From Dermatophagoides farinae (lineage: Eukaryota > Arthropoda > Arachnida > Sarcoptiformes > Pyroglyphidae): a stretch of 64,000 nt of DNA. Below the pieces are notes generated by a model. The model was given only the letters and a program-made list of their open reading frames with translations. It did no database searches and had not been told where the DNA came from. A program made the translations under genes and the position numbers. Positions 39,113 to 49,318 of the stretch are shown here, one piece after another (within the stretch, counting starts at the first letter, position 1; each line of letters starts with the position of its first letter). The stretch spans positions 62,001 to 126,000 of the forward strand of contig NW_027461518.1 of NCBI RefSeq assembly GCF_024713945.1. Direction: 5' to 3'.

Positions 39113-40956
39113 ATGCAAAATACCATCAATGAAAATAACAATCAATTCGTTAATTTAATTGAAAAATTATCATGTAAGGTAGGGCTTTGACTTTTATTGC
39201 TTATATATTGTAGAAAAAGATTTCTTCATTGAAACCAATTTTAAGAAATATTGCTACACTATTTGGTTCTCATATAAAGGTAGCTAACTGTATTAGATTT
39301 TTAGCTGTTTTAAACAAGTGCGAACGTAATATTGGAGATTGGAACAAACAGTTTTTTTATTCAGATTTAGAGCCTATTAAAAATGTTTTAATATCGATAG
39401 TTTCAACAACTATTTCGAACTTAAATGAAGTTTTTTTGTCTTTGATAATTTCAGAAACTTTACAAATTTTTGAAAATCAACATAACATTTTGGATGATGA
39501 AGAAAAATCTTTTTTGAAGTTACATATACGTGATTTGGAGGCGGAATTAAAACATCATCTTGAAAAAAATTTTGAAAAAATTATTTTAAACGGCGGGCTT
39601 TCATTTTCATTAAATCCACTATTTGACGTTGAAGCTTTTTCTTACCTAATTAAGTTTTATTTTAATTTTGAAAAGTTATTTGGCAAGTTATCTTTTTTGC
39701 TTCAGTTAAAAGATAAATTCAACTTAGATGAGCGTTCAGTTCAACTGCTAAAAGATACAATTGATCTATTTTCAAAGTTTTATCATGACAATCTTTCATC
39801 TGATAACGACGTTACTACATTAATGGATTTTTACAGCAAATCTTATAAGGCGTGTTCTGTATTGCTATACTACGTTTGCGATATAGAGGAATTCAATTGG
39901 TATAGTGACTATAGTTTTGACGACATTTTAATTGTATTGTTTGATTTATATGACTTGAACGAAACAGATTTTAAATTTGCGACTGAAAAAAAACCTATTC
40001 TATTAGTGAATGTAATACGTACTTATTTAAAAAATCACATTATGAAACGGAAATACTTATTATCTTGCAGAGTAGTTAATGAACTAGCCGATTTGAGTGT
40101 ATATAGTAACTATCAAGTCTGTTTTATCTATTTGGCAGAACTAATATTCAATAATTATTTAAACGCAACAGATCGAGTAAAAAAAGCTTTTACAAGTTTT
40201 GCTAATAATTTTATTGATTTCAGATGGGAATATTCTAATTTTCTTCGTGACGAAAAAAACTTAATGTTTAAACAGTTTCTGGAGTTACAAGAAAAATTCA
40301 ACAGCAGACTAGACTTTTTTGTTAACAACGGAGAGTTATCCTCGAAACTTTTACTTGATCAAATCAAAAAAATAGATTCTTACTTGGTTAGTGACGAACC
40401 TTGCAAAGCAAATTGTTTGACCAGTGATTACTTTTTCATTTCTATTGATAATAACAAATGCATCTGCTGCTCCGATAGGTTAACAAAATGTGATAAAAAA
40501 GAAAAAGAATTGGGTTTGCTAATGCATAACCTCGACAATTTAATTTTGTATACTGGATCTGTGCATAACACGAACTCGTTAAAAGCCAATGACAAATATT
40601 TAATGGCTTGCAGAGAACTATTGCTTGATGAAACTTGTGGCGTATTGCAATATCTCTTATCTAAGACACCAATTCACACGCAAGCACAGAAATTAGCCGA
40701 CGATAGTATTGATTTGCTGAACTTGTTAAATATATTGAAAATGGTCGACTCGGAAAATAACGAAAATTTTTTTATGTCTAGAAAATGCATTCATCTTATT
40801 AATCCAACAGAACATGGCATAGAAAAAAGTTCGTTCAAAGCAGCTCAAAACATTTTTTGTGACTTGATAAGCAAGCTGAGTGAAACCAATAGCTATGGTT
40901 TCATGCATTTACACTGTCTAAGAAAATTTTTAAAAAATTATTCTGAAGATTTCTAA
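39113..40956 (+). CDS. large helical hypothetical protein (spliced, 35-nt intron)
   Basis: Exons 39113-39178 and 39214-40956 around a 35-nt intron (GTAGGG...TGTAG) give 602 residues. The long frame alone starts with TTG; the first exon adds MQNTINENNNQFVNLIEKL and keeps phase. The protein is almost all helix, rich in Leu, Phe, Asp and Lys, with a Cys cluster near 405-435 (CKANC and CICCSDRLTKC). Such long-helix proteins include vesicle tethering (COG/exocyst/GARP) subunits; the start LIEKLSCKKKISSLKPILR followed by FLAVLNKCER is loosely like those, but I cannot assign it. Its TAA overlaps the RFC gene's TAG (CTAA at 40953-40956). Confidence 0.65.
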
Positions 40957-41964
40957 TTTTGCTGCTTAATGCTGCACAGTTGGCAGAGTAAAGAACTAAA
41001 AAATATATCGTTTCTCAACTTACTCAAATTGCAAATCTGAAATGCCTGTTTCATTGGCGATAATTGATTCTGTTATCATACCATGATAAATCATTTTCAT
41101 GGAGTTGCTCATATCATCTGTTTCGATAATTTTTAGCAAAGAGGCTAATATTTCTTGATTCGAATACCCTTCATCAAGTATTTTGCCGGTGGCTGTGTTT
41201 GCTTGTTTAAATTTTCCTTCTTGTATATGCAAGAATAACTCTTTAATTAAAGGTAATGGCAGAATATCACAGATATTATATACATTTTCAATTTCGAGCT
41301 TGTCGTACAGCGAAGCTGCCATTTGAACATATCCTATAGCTTTTCGACAATCTCCTTCACAAGAATCGACAAGCAGAGCAAGTGCATCTTCGCTGTAATT
41401 ATAGTTTTGTGCATCACAAATTTTTTTAAGCCGGTTTAATATTGCATCATTTTTAATTTTACTAAACCTTAAAATAATGCTTCGACTTTGCAAAGGTTCA
41501 ATTATTTTTTCACTAGAATTACAGATCATGAAATATCTAGTTGTGTCTGCGTATATTTCGTATATTCTACGTAAAGATTGTTGTGCAGTCGTCGTCATAG
41601 CTTCTACTTCATCCATTATTACTATTTTGTATTTTCTTTCTGGCAATACTATTTTTTCCTGTGAAAAAATTTTAATTTTTTCTCTGACCGTTTCTATCCC
41701 TCGTTCACTAGCTGCATTAAGTTCGAGAACGCCATCTGCATAGTACTCTCCTAACAATTGTCTCGCAAAACACTTTGCAGCAGAAGTTTTTCCTACACCT
41801 GGCGGCCCGCAAATTAATAAATTAAATATTATATTCGTCTCAAGCATATCTTTCAACTTATTAATTTGATCCTCGTTCCCAACAAGGTCGTCAAGGGTTT
41901 TTGGCCGGTATTTTTCGATCCAAATTGAGTCTTTGCTTGTATTAACTACACCATAAGCAGACAT
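40953..41964 (-). CDS. replication factor C small subunit (human RFC2 / yeast Rfc4 type), spliced near the stop
   Basis: AAA+ clamp-loader subunit that opens and loads PCNA. Exon 1 41024-41964 and a 43-nt terminal exon 40953-40995 around a 28-nt intron (GTAAGT...TTTTAG) give 327 residues. Without splicing the protein ends SDLQFE; with it the end becomes LQFDSLLCQLCSIKQQ, which matches the RFC2 C-terminal LLARLCQ block. Seen: WIEKYRPKTLDDLVGNEDQI, Walker A CGPPGVGKTSAAK, NAASERGIETVR, Walker B IVIMDEVEAMT (DEVE rather than DEAD), RRIYEIYADTTRYFMICN, and the SRx sensor LQSRSIILRF, where the usual third residue Cys is Ser. Start ATG 41962-41964. It is divergent from PLAA (118 bp). Confidence 0.93.
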
Positions 41965-42082
41965 TTATTCAAGGAAATATGTACAATAAAAAATATATGT
42001 TCGTATTTTTATAATTTATAATATTTGTAGTTTGAAACTCTCAAATAGTAGATTAAGAATCTATATTGTTTGTTAATAACTA

Positions 42083-44191
42083 ATGACAGAAGACAAACAA
42101 TTATATTTTAGTTCTTATAAAAAAGTTTCTGATTACTCCATACGCAGTTTGATTGTTTTATCAACAGACCGAGAAAGTTACGAATTTTTTTTGTGTGGGT
42201 CAGAAAAATTAACGGGAATTTATCGCTTATCGACTGGTTTGCTTGAACCTTTAAACTATTTTGGAACTTGTTTTAGCGTTTTATCTAACGAAGATTTTTT
42301 ATTTGTTGGTACATCAAATGCTTATCTACTAATTATTGATAAATCAAATTTTCAAATAATTAACGAAACGTATATAACAGATGCAGTAATAGGTTCAATT
42401 TCGTTTGATCTTACAGATCTAGATAAAAAAACGCTTTTGTTAGGCGCGTGGGATGGAACAGTTTACAAATTTTGTTGTGAGACCAATAAAGTCATAGATG
42501 TTTTTAAGCACGATGAACTAAGATACGCTGTGACGATTTTGAGTTTACTGGACTGTAACCTGTACGGTAGCCAAAAAGGGTCTATTGTATGTGAAAAGCC
42601 GAATCGAGAAATATCTGTTGTGAAAAATGTAAATGACGATATTATTAGGTCGATAAAACATCTAGCTGACACGCCTATTGTGTGTACTTGTTCAAACGAT
42701 GGATTTTTTAGCTTTGTTAATTATGAGACTGAAGAATCGCTTGGCAGAATTTTTGGTTCAAAATATTTTATTTACGCTTTCCACATTAGAAAATGTTCTA
42801 CAAATCAATTACAATACGAAATAATTTACTCTACTGAGTATGAAATAATGCATTTAAAAATCGAGGTGACTAAGGACTTGAAGATTGTTATTTGCGTTGA
42901 CGATCCTAAAACAATACTAGAGGCTCCTGGAACAACCTGGTCAATAGTACCGTTATTTGATAATGGCGATCACTATAAGCTAGCCTGTGGTAACGAGAAA
43001 GGTTTAATATTTACTTTGTCAAACAATGTAATTGATGCACTACCGGACTCAGAGGTAAAAGCATTCGTTTCGAAGTATAAAAAAAACCGAATAAAAATTT
43101 CAAGAAACTTGTTGCCGTTATTTAACGACCGTGATAAGAAAGTTGGAAGCCAAATAAATAAAATGATGATGTTTAATGATTTTGAAAACGAAGTGATTAA
43201 AATCTGCAGTTGGAATGGCACAGGCTGGGATATTGTTGGTGATATGGATGAATCAGACGGGTGTGTTATGGATAAAAATCAAGAGTTTTATGAAGGGGAT
43301 GATGTATTTGAACAAGGAACATATGAATTCGTTGCTCAAGTAGAACTTCCGGACAGAAGCTATGTAAAACTTCCTTTTAACTCATTTGATAATGAAACAA
43401 TTGTAACAGAAAAATTTTGCAAATTATATAATGTACCTTTGGATCACTTTTCTGAAATATTAGATTTTATTCGTCAGACAAAAGCTCAAGCGCAAAAATC
43501 TAAAACACATTCTGACGAGCTACCCGAAGCTCCATTAAGCGTCCCGACCAAACCGACCGTTTTAGAACAAGCAAAAATACAAATTAACTCAACAGTTAGT
43601 TTCCTTAATATAAATTCATTCTGTAAGGCTTGTGAAGTAATAGAAAAAATGTCCGATGTTATTGACGTAAATAATCGTAGAAGGCTTGTCTCATTGGCTC
43701 AAGACGTCAGGGAAAATCCTAAACAAAAACTAAGTGCAAAGCGCTATAACACGTGTCTGATTGATGCTTTCTTCAGCAAGAACAATTATCTCACAAAAAT
43801 GGACCGTAGCCAAATACTACCGTTTCTTGATGTTATGGCAATTATGGTTTTGAGTGATGACGTTTTTGAAATATTTTTTTTTACGGATACATTTTTAAGT
43901 ACCGTTAATCAGGTGTATTGCTTGATCTCTCCGCCGTGGGGTAACGTTCCTTTACTTGCAGCACGTTTTCTTGCCAATTTATCTAGACATGCTCAAACCG
44001 TAAGTAAACTGTTGCAGCTTGACCTAAGTAAATTGAAAACATACACGGATATTCCAGAAAAAACGCGATCCTCAATAAAAGGCTTTATCAGTAACTTGCT
44101 TTTTTATTTAAGTAAAGAAGAAAATAACTGTGTGACACCGATTGACACAACAAAAATTAATATGCTAATCGAGTTGTACAAACACTTCTAA
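42083..44191 (+). CDS. PLAA/Doa1/Ufd3 family ubiquitin-binding WD-repeat protein
   Basis: Cofactor of the Cdc48/p97 ATPase in ubiquitin-dependent degradation and sorting. 702 residues with the three expected parts: an N-terminal WD40 propeller (about 10-330; strands such as DKKTLLLGAWDGTVYKF and PIVCTCSNDGFFSFVN), a PFU ubiquitin-binding domain at about 375-470 (GWDIVGDMDESDG, FVAQVELPDRSYVKLPFN, NVPLDHFSEILDFI), and a C-terminal PUL armadillo-like domain (about 530-700; FLNINSFCKACEVI, LLAARFLANLSRHAQTVSKL) that binds Cdc48. The WD repeats are divergent. One frame, ATG 42083. Its stop lies 10 nt from the convergent gene. Confidence 0.88.
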   Translation: MTEDKQLYFSSYKKVSDYSIRSLIVLSTDRESYEFFLCGSEKLTGIYRLSTGLLEPLNYFGTCFSVLSNEDFLFVGTSNAYLLIIDKSNFQIINETYITDAVIGSISFDLTDLDKKTLLLGAWDGTVYKFCCETNKVIDVFKHDELRYAVTILSLLDCNLYGSQKGSIVCEKPNREISVVKNVNDDIIRSIKHLADTPIVCTCSNDGFFSFVNYETEESLGRIFGSKYFIYAFHIRKCSTNQLQYEIIYSTEYEIMHLKIEVTKDLKIVICVDDPKTILEAPGTTWSIVPLFDNGDHYKLACGNEKGLIFTLSNNVIDALPDSEVKAFVSKYKKNRIKISRNLLPLFNDRDKKVGSQINKMMMFNDFENEVIKICSWNGTGWDIVGDMDESDGCVMDKNQEFYEGDDVFEQGTYEFVAQVELPDRSYVKLPFNSFDNETIVTEKFCKLYNVPLDHFSEILDFIRQTKAQAQKSKTHSDELPEAPLSVPTKPTVLEQAKIQINSTVSFLNINSFCKACEVIEKMSDVIDVNNRRRLVSLAQDVRENPKQKLSAKRYNTCLIDAFFSKNNYLTKMDRSQILPFLDVMAIMVLSDDVFEIFFFTDTFLSTVNQVYCLISPPWGNVPLLAARFLANLSRHAQTVSKLLQLDLSKLKTYTDIPEKTRSSIKGFISNLLFYLSKEENNCVTPIDTTKINMLIELYKHF

Positions 44192-44201
44192 TTGTAATTC
44201 G

Positions 44202-44597
44202 TTAAACATTTGTTTTAAAATAATATTCTCGAGCCGTAGGAGGCGGGGATCTTAATAAGTACTTACTTATCTCTTTTAAAGAATTTTTACCTACTGTTTT
44301 TATATATTTACGCATGTCTAGGTTGGATTTATTTATGTTTGTGACCACATACGTAAGCAATTGTAAAATTTGATCTTTACTCCAGCTTGAATTTTCAGAA
44401 TTTAACGATACAATTTTAAAAACGAGTGAATTGGTAAGTTCTGTGATGGCCGATTTCTTTGCATCTAGTTCAGCTAGTTGGAAAGAATCCTTGATATTTA
44501 AGCCTTTTCTAAAATTGAAAAAAGTTGTTTTTAACAAGCTATTCAAATATGAAAATGTGTACGTAGCTCCTAACTCTCCTGCAATCCGATTATTCAT
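44202..44597 (-). CDS. small helical hypothetical protein (131 residues)
   Basis: Single frame from ATG 44595-44597. The sequence is helical: GATYTFSYLNSLLKTTFFNF, then LAELDAKKSAITELTNSLVF, ILQLLTYVVTNINKSNLDMR and a Lys-rich third helix, with the tail SPPPTAREYYF. No known domain. A shape like a small complex subunit is possible; I considered ARPC5 and rejected it. Convergent with PLAA (10 nt) and divergent from the gene at 44727 (129 bp). Confidence 0.6.
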   Translation of the reverse strand: MNNRIAGELGATYTFSYLNSLLKTTFFNFRKGLNIKDSFQLAELDAKKSAITELTNSLVFKIVSLNSENSSWSKDQILQLLTYVVTNINKSNLDMRKYIKTVGKNSLKEISKYLLRSPPPTAREYYFKTNV

Positions 44598-44726
44598 TAA
44601 AAATTCTAATTTGATTGGCGTTAATATTTTAAATTTAGCTAATTATTTATTAACGCTTTGGTTTGAAAATAATTATGAAAAAGATATGATTGCTTGCTAA
44701 TGTGGAAAATAGTCATTGAGTAGTTC

Positions 44727-45164
44727 ATGAAAAAGCAAAACGTCGATTGGAGTGAGATTTCTAACAAAAAAATTTTTGAAAGAGAATCTTACCTAGGTCA
44801 ATCCTTGCGAATAGGAACAAAAAAATATAAAAACATATTTGAAAAGGGTGATTGGTGGTTTACAGAAAATGAAAACAAAGTCATTAAAAACGAAGAAATA
44901 CAGAAAATTGAATCGAAATGGTTTGATATTTTACTAAATGAAAATATAGATATAAAAAAAGAAGACGCTACTTTAGACGTAATAAAGCCAGTAGATACTT
45001 CGTCGAAAAAAGAAACTGACGATAATTTTAATAATGAAGTGGTAGGTAAACCTTCTAATGTGATTAATAGCTCAGTGAAACCTGTAGTTCAGGTTAATAA
45101 ACAAATTAAAGAAAAAAAGCGACTTAAGCCTTTGAGTAGATTAAAACAAAAAAAGAATAGCTAA
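44727..45164 (+). CDS. basic hypothetical protein (145 residues)
   Basis: Start ATG 44727. The N-terminal 70 residues have a distinctive conserved look (YLGQSLRIGTKKYKNIFEKG, then DWWFTENENK), followed by a charged linker and a strongly basic C-terminus (KEKKRLKPLSRLKQKKNS) that could be a nuclear signal. No recognised family. The TAA (45162-45164) overlaps the neighbouring reverse gene's TAG (45161-45163). Confidence 0.6.
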   Translation: MKKQNVDWSEISNKKIFERESYLGQSLRIGTKKYKNIFEKGDWWFTENENKVIKNEEIQKIESKWFDILLNENIDIKKEDATLDVIKPVDTSSKKETDDNFNNEVVGKPSNVINSSVKPVVQVNKQIKEKKRLKPLSRLKQKKNS

Positions 45165-46258
45165 GTGTCTTTTTTGTTTGGTTTAAACTTTCGTGTTTTA
45201 TATGACGTAGGCTTGGATAACACAACTGAGACACAGTAAATACAGCTTAGCCAAAAGACAAATATTGATATTATAACGCTAATAGCGAATGGGAAGCTAT
45301 AAGGGTAGTTTTGCGTAAACTTCGAAAAGCCTTCAGAATGTTGTTTGTATTTAATCAACATTTCTATTGTGTTTTTCGGTGCTAAAATCTTTATAAATTT
45401 AGTGTCGTACGTGACACAAGGTTTATTTATTTTTTTGAGAATTGTTCGTTCTTCATTGATAAAAAGTTCAAGTAAATACTGGATTATTTTATCTTTAATG
45501 TTTTTGGGTTTGATAATGTTTGACTCTAAAACAAGGCTATGGGTGACAACGTTTTTGCACCAGCCCCTGTTTAAAAGTGAACTGATGAATATGTCGATAG
45601 GTAGAAACGAAAACATCATTTGCACTGCATCTTTTAGGGTGGCGCAAAAATGCTTGTGAAACACACTATTATAGTTATTTTGTACAGACAATTGCGTAAA
45701 GCCTTTTAAGTTACCTTCTTCAGAATAACAATACAATGATATGTTGTATGTGTTTATAGTAGGTTCTTTGTAAAACTTGGCTAAAAATTCAATAGTTTCA
45801 TATCTCCAAGAATCTATGCTCTTCTGATCTAATTCAAGCCATGTAATTTTACTGTGTTGTAGCTGGTTGTTTCTATCTATTATGTGCAGCGAGTCAGTAC
45901 TGTATTGAGTGAGTCCAAGCTTGTTGATTGTCTGATAGTAATTATTAATTATGTCGACACATTCATCGCTTGGAATGGCTGCGTTCAAGCAGCTGTGTAC
46001 CGCTCTGAGTTCTGGAACAATCATATTATCTGGTATTTCCACGATATAAAACGGGTGTCGCAGTTCTCTATATCTGTAGACGTTGAAATTTAAATGGTCA
46101 AAATACAGCAGATTAGGAATTAAAATAATTACAAATATTCTCAGAACAATATAGCTTAAAAACAGCGATATCCCCGCCGTTATAAAACTAAAGCTAACGC
46201 AAAAAACATATCTGAACAGATACAGAGTAAACGTATTGAGATAAGAAAACAGCTGCAT
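45161..46258 (-). CDS. two-transmembrane protein, possibly seipin-like
   Basis: 365 residues from the ATG at 46256-46258; the TTG upstream is not used. A long hydrophobic N-terminal region (about 12-52) is followed by a large non-membrane domain (about 55-310) and a second hydrophobic helix near the C-terminus (about 322-350), then a basic tail ending RKFKPNKKDT. This two-TM hairpin with a big lumenal domain, the LYFDHLNFNVYRYRELRHPF segment after TM1, and the FSKFTQNYPYSFPFAI lead into TM2 resemble seipin, the ER lipid-droplet protein. The lumenal beta-sandwich is too divergent to confirm by eye. Alternatives are other ER two-TM proteins. Confidence 0.4.
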   Translation of the reverse strand: MQLFSYLNTFTLYLFRYVFCVSFSFITAGISLFLSYIVLRIFVIILIPNLLYFDHLNFNVYRYRELRHPFYIVEIPDNMIVPELRAVHSCLNAAIPSDECVDIINNYYQTINKLGLTQYSTDSLHIIDRNNQLQHSKITWLELDQKSIDSWRYETIEFLAKFYKEPTINTYNISLYCYSEEGNLKGFTQLSVQNNYNSVFHKHFCATLKDAVQMMFSFLPIDIFISSLLNRGWCKNVVTHSLVLESNIIKPKNIKDKIIQYLLELFINEERTILKKINKPCVTYDTKFIKILAPKNTIEMLIKYKQHSEGFSKFTQNYPYSFPFAISVIISIFVFWLSCIYCVSVVLSKPTSYKTRKFKPNKKDT

Positions 46259-46552
46259 CAAGTTTAACAAATAACTTTTGGTATTGTCAGGCTAAAAAGC
46301 AGCGCAAAGATCTAACAAAAAGTCGTTAGAAACATTGTGATGACTTTAGTTTATTTTAATAACACAAAAAATAGCGTTGAGTGTATAAATTAATATAAAT
46401 TTCTGTTCACTTAATTTGGTTTCCTAAAAAATATAAAACATCTCTAAATTTATTTTTTTTTAAAACAAAAACGTGACTGGTAGCTCGTTCTCTTTTTCTA
46501 TGGCAGATAGAGTAGCACGTACACTTTATAAATTTTAGTCACACATTACATT

Positions 46553-47018
46553 TTAATTATTATCAGACTCGTACTCATTTGAAGAAATTTGAACACTCGC
46601 TCGTGTCGACAACGAACAAAAATGTGGTTCTGGAGCAAAATTCAGTGATTTTGAAAACTTGAAACTGGAATCGTTCATCGCCATTGTCGCCTGTAAATGT
46701 TTTTTTGTGTCTTCCAACTGCGCCTTCAATATGAATCGCTCTTGTGTCAGGTTACATATGATTAACTTAGATTTATTGATTTCTAGCTCTAGTTTTTTCA
46801 CCTTGACGTCTGCAGACTCCAAACCAGATCTGAGTCCAAATTTATATTCACTGTCCAACATAAGTTGCAAAACACTAAAATCACTGCTGCGAACTTCTTC
46901 GATTAACTCCAAAAAACTCTGAACAATTCTGCTGTCTACGACATGTGGTAGCTAAATTTAACTTACAGTAATAGTCCTGATACTTTGCAATTTTATATAA
47001 GCTCAATTCACGCATCAT
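46553..47018 (-). CDS. coiled-coil protein (spliced, 31-nt intron)
   Basis: Exons 46967-47018 and 46553-46935 around a 31-nt intron (GTAAGT...GTAG) give 144 residues. The long frame alone begins with TTG; the first exon begins ATG ATG and reads MMRELSLYKIAKYQDYY, continuing in phase across the junction (YYSRIVQSFLELIEEVRSSD). The middle forms a coiled coil (VKVKKLELEINKSKLIICNL) and the tail is Ser/Asn-rich. No family recognised. Confidence 0.65.
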
Positions 47019-47254
47019 TTTCGCTAGCTATGCTGTCATCAAAAAAAGTCTCAAATATATTGCATAGTCTGTTTAGATGCTAAACTAATTGGCCCTAGAA
47101 ATAAAAAAAAACATTTTTATAATTGTACAAATATTATTTTTGTCGACGATTACTGTATTTTGCGTACATGATTTTTGGAATTGATCAAGTTTTTTTTGAT
47201 TTATGGATCGATTGAGTTTCGTGTGGAGCACTATTTTTTTGATAACTTATTGAG

Positions 47255-49120
47255 ATGCGCGCTAACGAATGTAAAAAAAAAGAATTTTTTAGCAACATGA
47301 ACTTTAGATTAAGATTAGATGTCATCGATGATTTATTGGTTTCTTTGACTCAAGAGATCAATGATTCCTTATTTCTTCACTGGTGTGGAGACTTGATTAA
47401 CAGTATTTCAATAGATTTATTTAGCAAAATTAATTTAGACAGTGGCATCAGTAAATTTTTGGGTTCTTCCTGTGTGTCGAATACGCTAAATTTACGGAGA
47501 AACGCCAACAAACCCTTGTTCATTACGTATAACGAATGGATGGATTTCATTTCCACGGCATTTGAAATAGATGCGGCAACAAAAGAAATCGTGTGGCTCA
47601 AATTAGTGCATATTTTATTAGACCTTCAGGAAACTAATCAACTTTCAAACTGCATCAAATTTAAACAGTTGCCTGACATTGAAATAACAAAGAATCTTAA
47701 AATAAACTCACTTACTCGCCTTCAAAATATAAAAAATGAAAATAAAGCCGGCGAGTTGTATAACAATTTATATTATACTGTTTCAGTTGAAGTTAGATAT
47801 TTTTTGCTTTCAATTTATTTATCGTTTCTGAAAAAACGCATTAATCAATTCCATAAACCAGTAGACGAAGTAACTGTTTCAACGCAACAGATGCCCAATT
47901 TTATCGAAATGGGGAGTTCTAATACTTTAACGCCTAGAATTCTTAACACGGCACTCACCCCTAGACCAGCAAATTTTATGTTTGAAACCAAACAAAAAAA
48001 AGAATTGTTAACATCTCTGCTTGCAGAGATTCAAAACGCACTACCTATAATCATTATGATGATCAATTTTAACTTTAAAACTTGTACTAGCAACACGTTT
48101 CCGCTTAGTAATTTAAAATACCTAGGATTTTTTTTTTCTGGCGTCAATTTGAAACCAAACCATTTATGTAGCGAATTTGAAGATTATATAAAAAAGTTGC
48201 TTGTGCAAGAAACGGTTTTGATCGATAACTTTGTGAGAATAAAAGATTTAGACTCTATCTTGCAATCAGCGTTCAGACTTGATCTTTGCAACCCAGTTGA
48301 TTTAGCTATTTCAAAAAACTTCATAGATGAAGTAGAAAGTCACAAACTCTTGAAAAACGCTCCTATAAATTCTAGTTCATATATTACTAAAATGTTTTCA
48401 TTTGAAAACAGCACAAAGATAATCGGAGGCTCGAATTCAAAAAATCTGCTGTTGTTCATGAATTGTCGTCGTTCAACTATTTTCGTGACTTATGCAGTTA
48501 AAGAAATTGTCATCAACAATTGTAATGGTTGCGCGTTTATTTTTTCAGTAGTTAAGGGGAAAATCAAAGTTGTAAATTCTAAAAACCTTACTGTCCATGG
48601 TTGTGCTACGCTTTTAGAACTGTCAAAAACGCATGATACGACGCTATTTGTTAACACAATGACGAAACCAATGATCTTAAATGAAACTAAAAATCTCAAA
48701 TTTGCTCCATTTAACGTAGTTATAGAAAACCATTTAAAAAAGCTAAAAGGCACCGAATTTAAAATCTTCGAAAATACTGTTAACTCATTTAAAACTCCTC
48801 TTTTCCTGTCTGCATGCGAAGAAAGCGAAAAGATAATTTGTGCTGCTACATTGTTGCCATTGTCTAAGTTTACTTTGTGTGATTTATCGGTTACAAAATC
48901 TAATGATCTAGCGTTACCACGTGAGTACGTCAGCGCAATTCAAAAATCGCGGAGAAAAGGTCAGCAAGTCTTGGAAAAAATATTTAAAATGCTGAAAAAC
49001 GCAGACGATACTACGCAAGAGAAAGTTTTTGTATTAGTAACTACAAGGTTTTCTGACTGGTTACGTTCGTCTGAGCAAGTCAAATCTTTATTATATGATA
49101 AAATAGTTTACGTGCAATAG
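47255..49120 (+). CDS. TBCCD1: TBCC domain-containing protein 1 (TBCCD1)
   Basis: TBCCD1 localises to centrosomes and basal bodies and ties the centriole to the nucleus and Golgi in animals, algae and trypanosomatids. 621 residues. The C-terminal TBCC beta-helix lies at about 385-490: FENSTKIIGGSNSKNLLLFM, KEIVINNCNGCAFIFSVVKG, KIKVVNSKNLTVHGCATLLE, then the diagnostic NLKFAPFNVVIENHLKKL end seen in TBCCD1 rather than TBCC or RP2. The N-terminal half is helical and conserved in the family (YNEWMDFIST). The arginine finger typical of GAP-active TBCC is not seen, as expected for TBCCD1. Start ATG 47255. Confidence 0.88.
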   Translation: MRANECKKKEFFSNMNFRLRLDVIDDLLVSLTQEINDSLFLHWCGDLINSISIDLFSKINLDSGISKFLGSSCVSNTLNLRRNANKPLFITYNEWMDFISTAFEIDAATKEIVWLKLVHILLDLQETNQLSNCIKFKQLPDIEITKNLKINSLTRLQNIKNENKAGELYNNLYYTVSVEVRYFLLSIYLSFLKKRINQFHKPVDEVTVSTQQMPNFIEMGSSNTLTPRILNTALTPRPANFMFETKQKKELLTSLLAEIQNALPIIIMMINFNFKTCTSNTFPLSNLKYLGFFFSGVNLKPNHLCSEFEDYIKKLLVQETVLIDNFVRIKDLDSILQSAFRLDLCNPVDLAISKNFIDEVESHKLLKNAPINSSSYITKMFSFENSTKIIGGSNSKNLLLFMNCRRSTIFVTYAVKEIVINNCNGCAFIFSVVKGKIKVVNSKNLTVHGCATLLELSKTHDTTLFVNTMTKPMILNETKNLKFAPFNVVIENHLKKLKGTEFKIFENTVNSFKTPLFLSACEESEKIICAATLLPLSKFTLCDLSVTKSNDLALPREYVSAIQKSRRKGQQVLEKIFKMLKNADDTTQEKVFVLVTTRFSDWLRSSEQVKSLLYDKIVYVQ

Positions 49121-49318
49121 CTAATCGCAATTTTTTTTCGCGAAAGAAATTCTATCTTATAATTAGAGCATAATTAATATGGTGTAATAATTATTAGACT
49201 AGCTGCAAAGCTCAACCGTTTGATTTTAAGTTACGTTATAACTATTTAGTATATTGTATTTGAGCTGAGAAAGATCATTAATGAATGTTTTTAAAATTTA
49301 TTTGTGAAGTAATTAGAA

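Noticed and set aside
44431-44700. Forward-strand frame of 89 residues opposite the 44202-44597 gene.
   Set aside because: It starts only with TTG, is antisense to a longer ATG-started frame, and its amino-acid pattern (Ser-rich then Lys/Asn-rich) looks like the shadow of the real gene.
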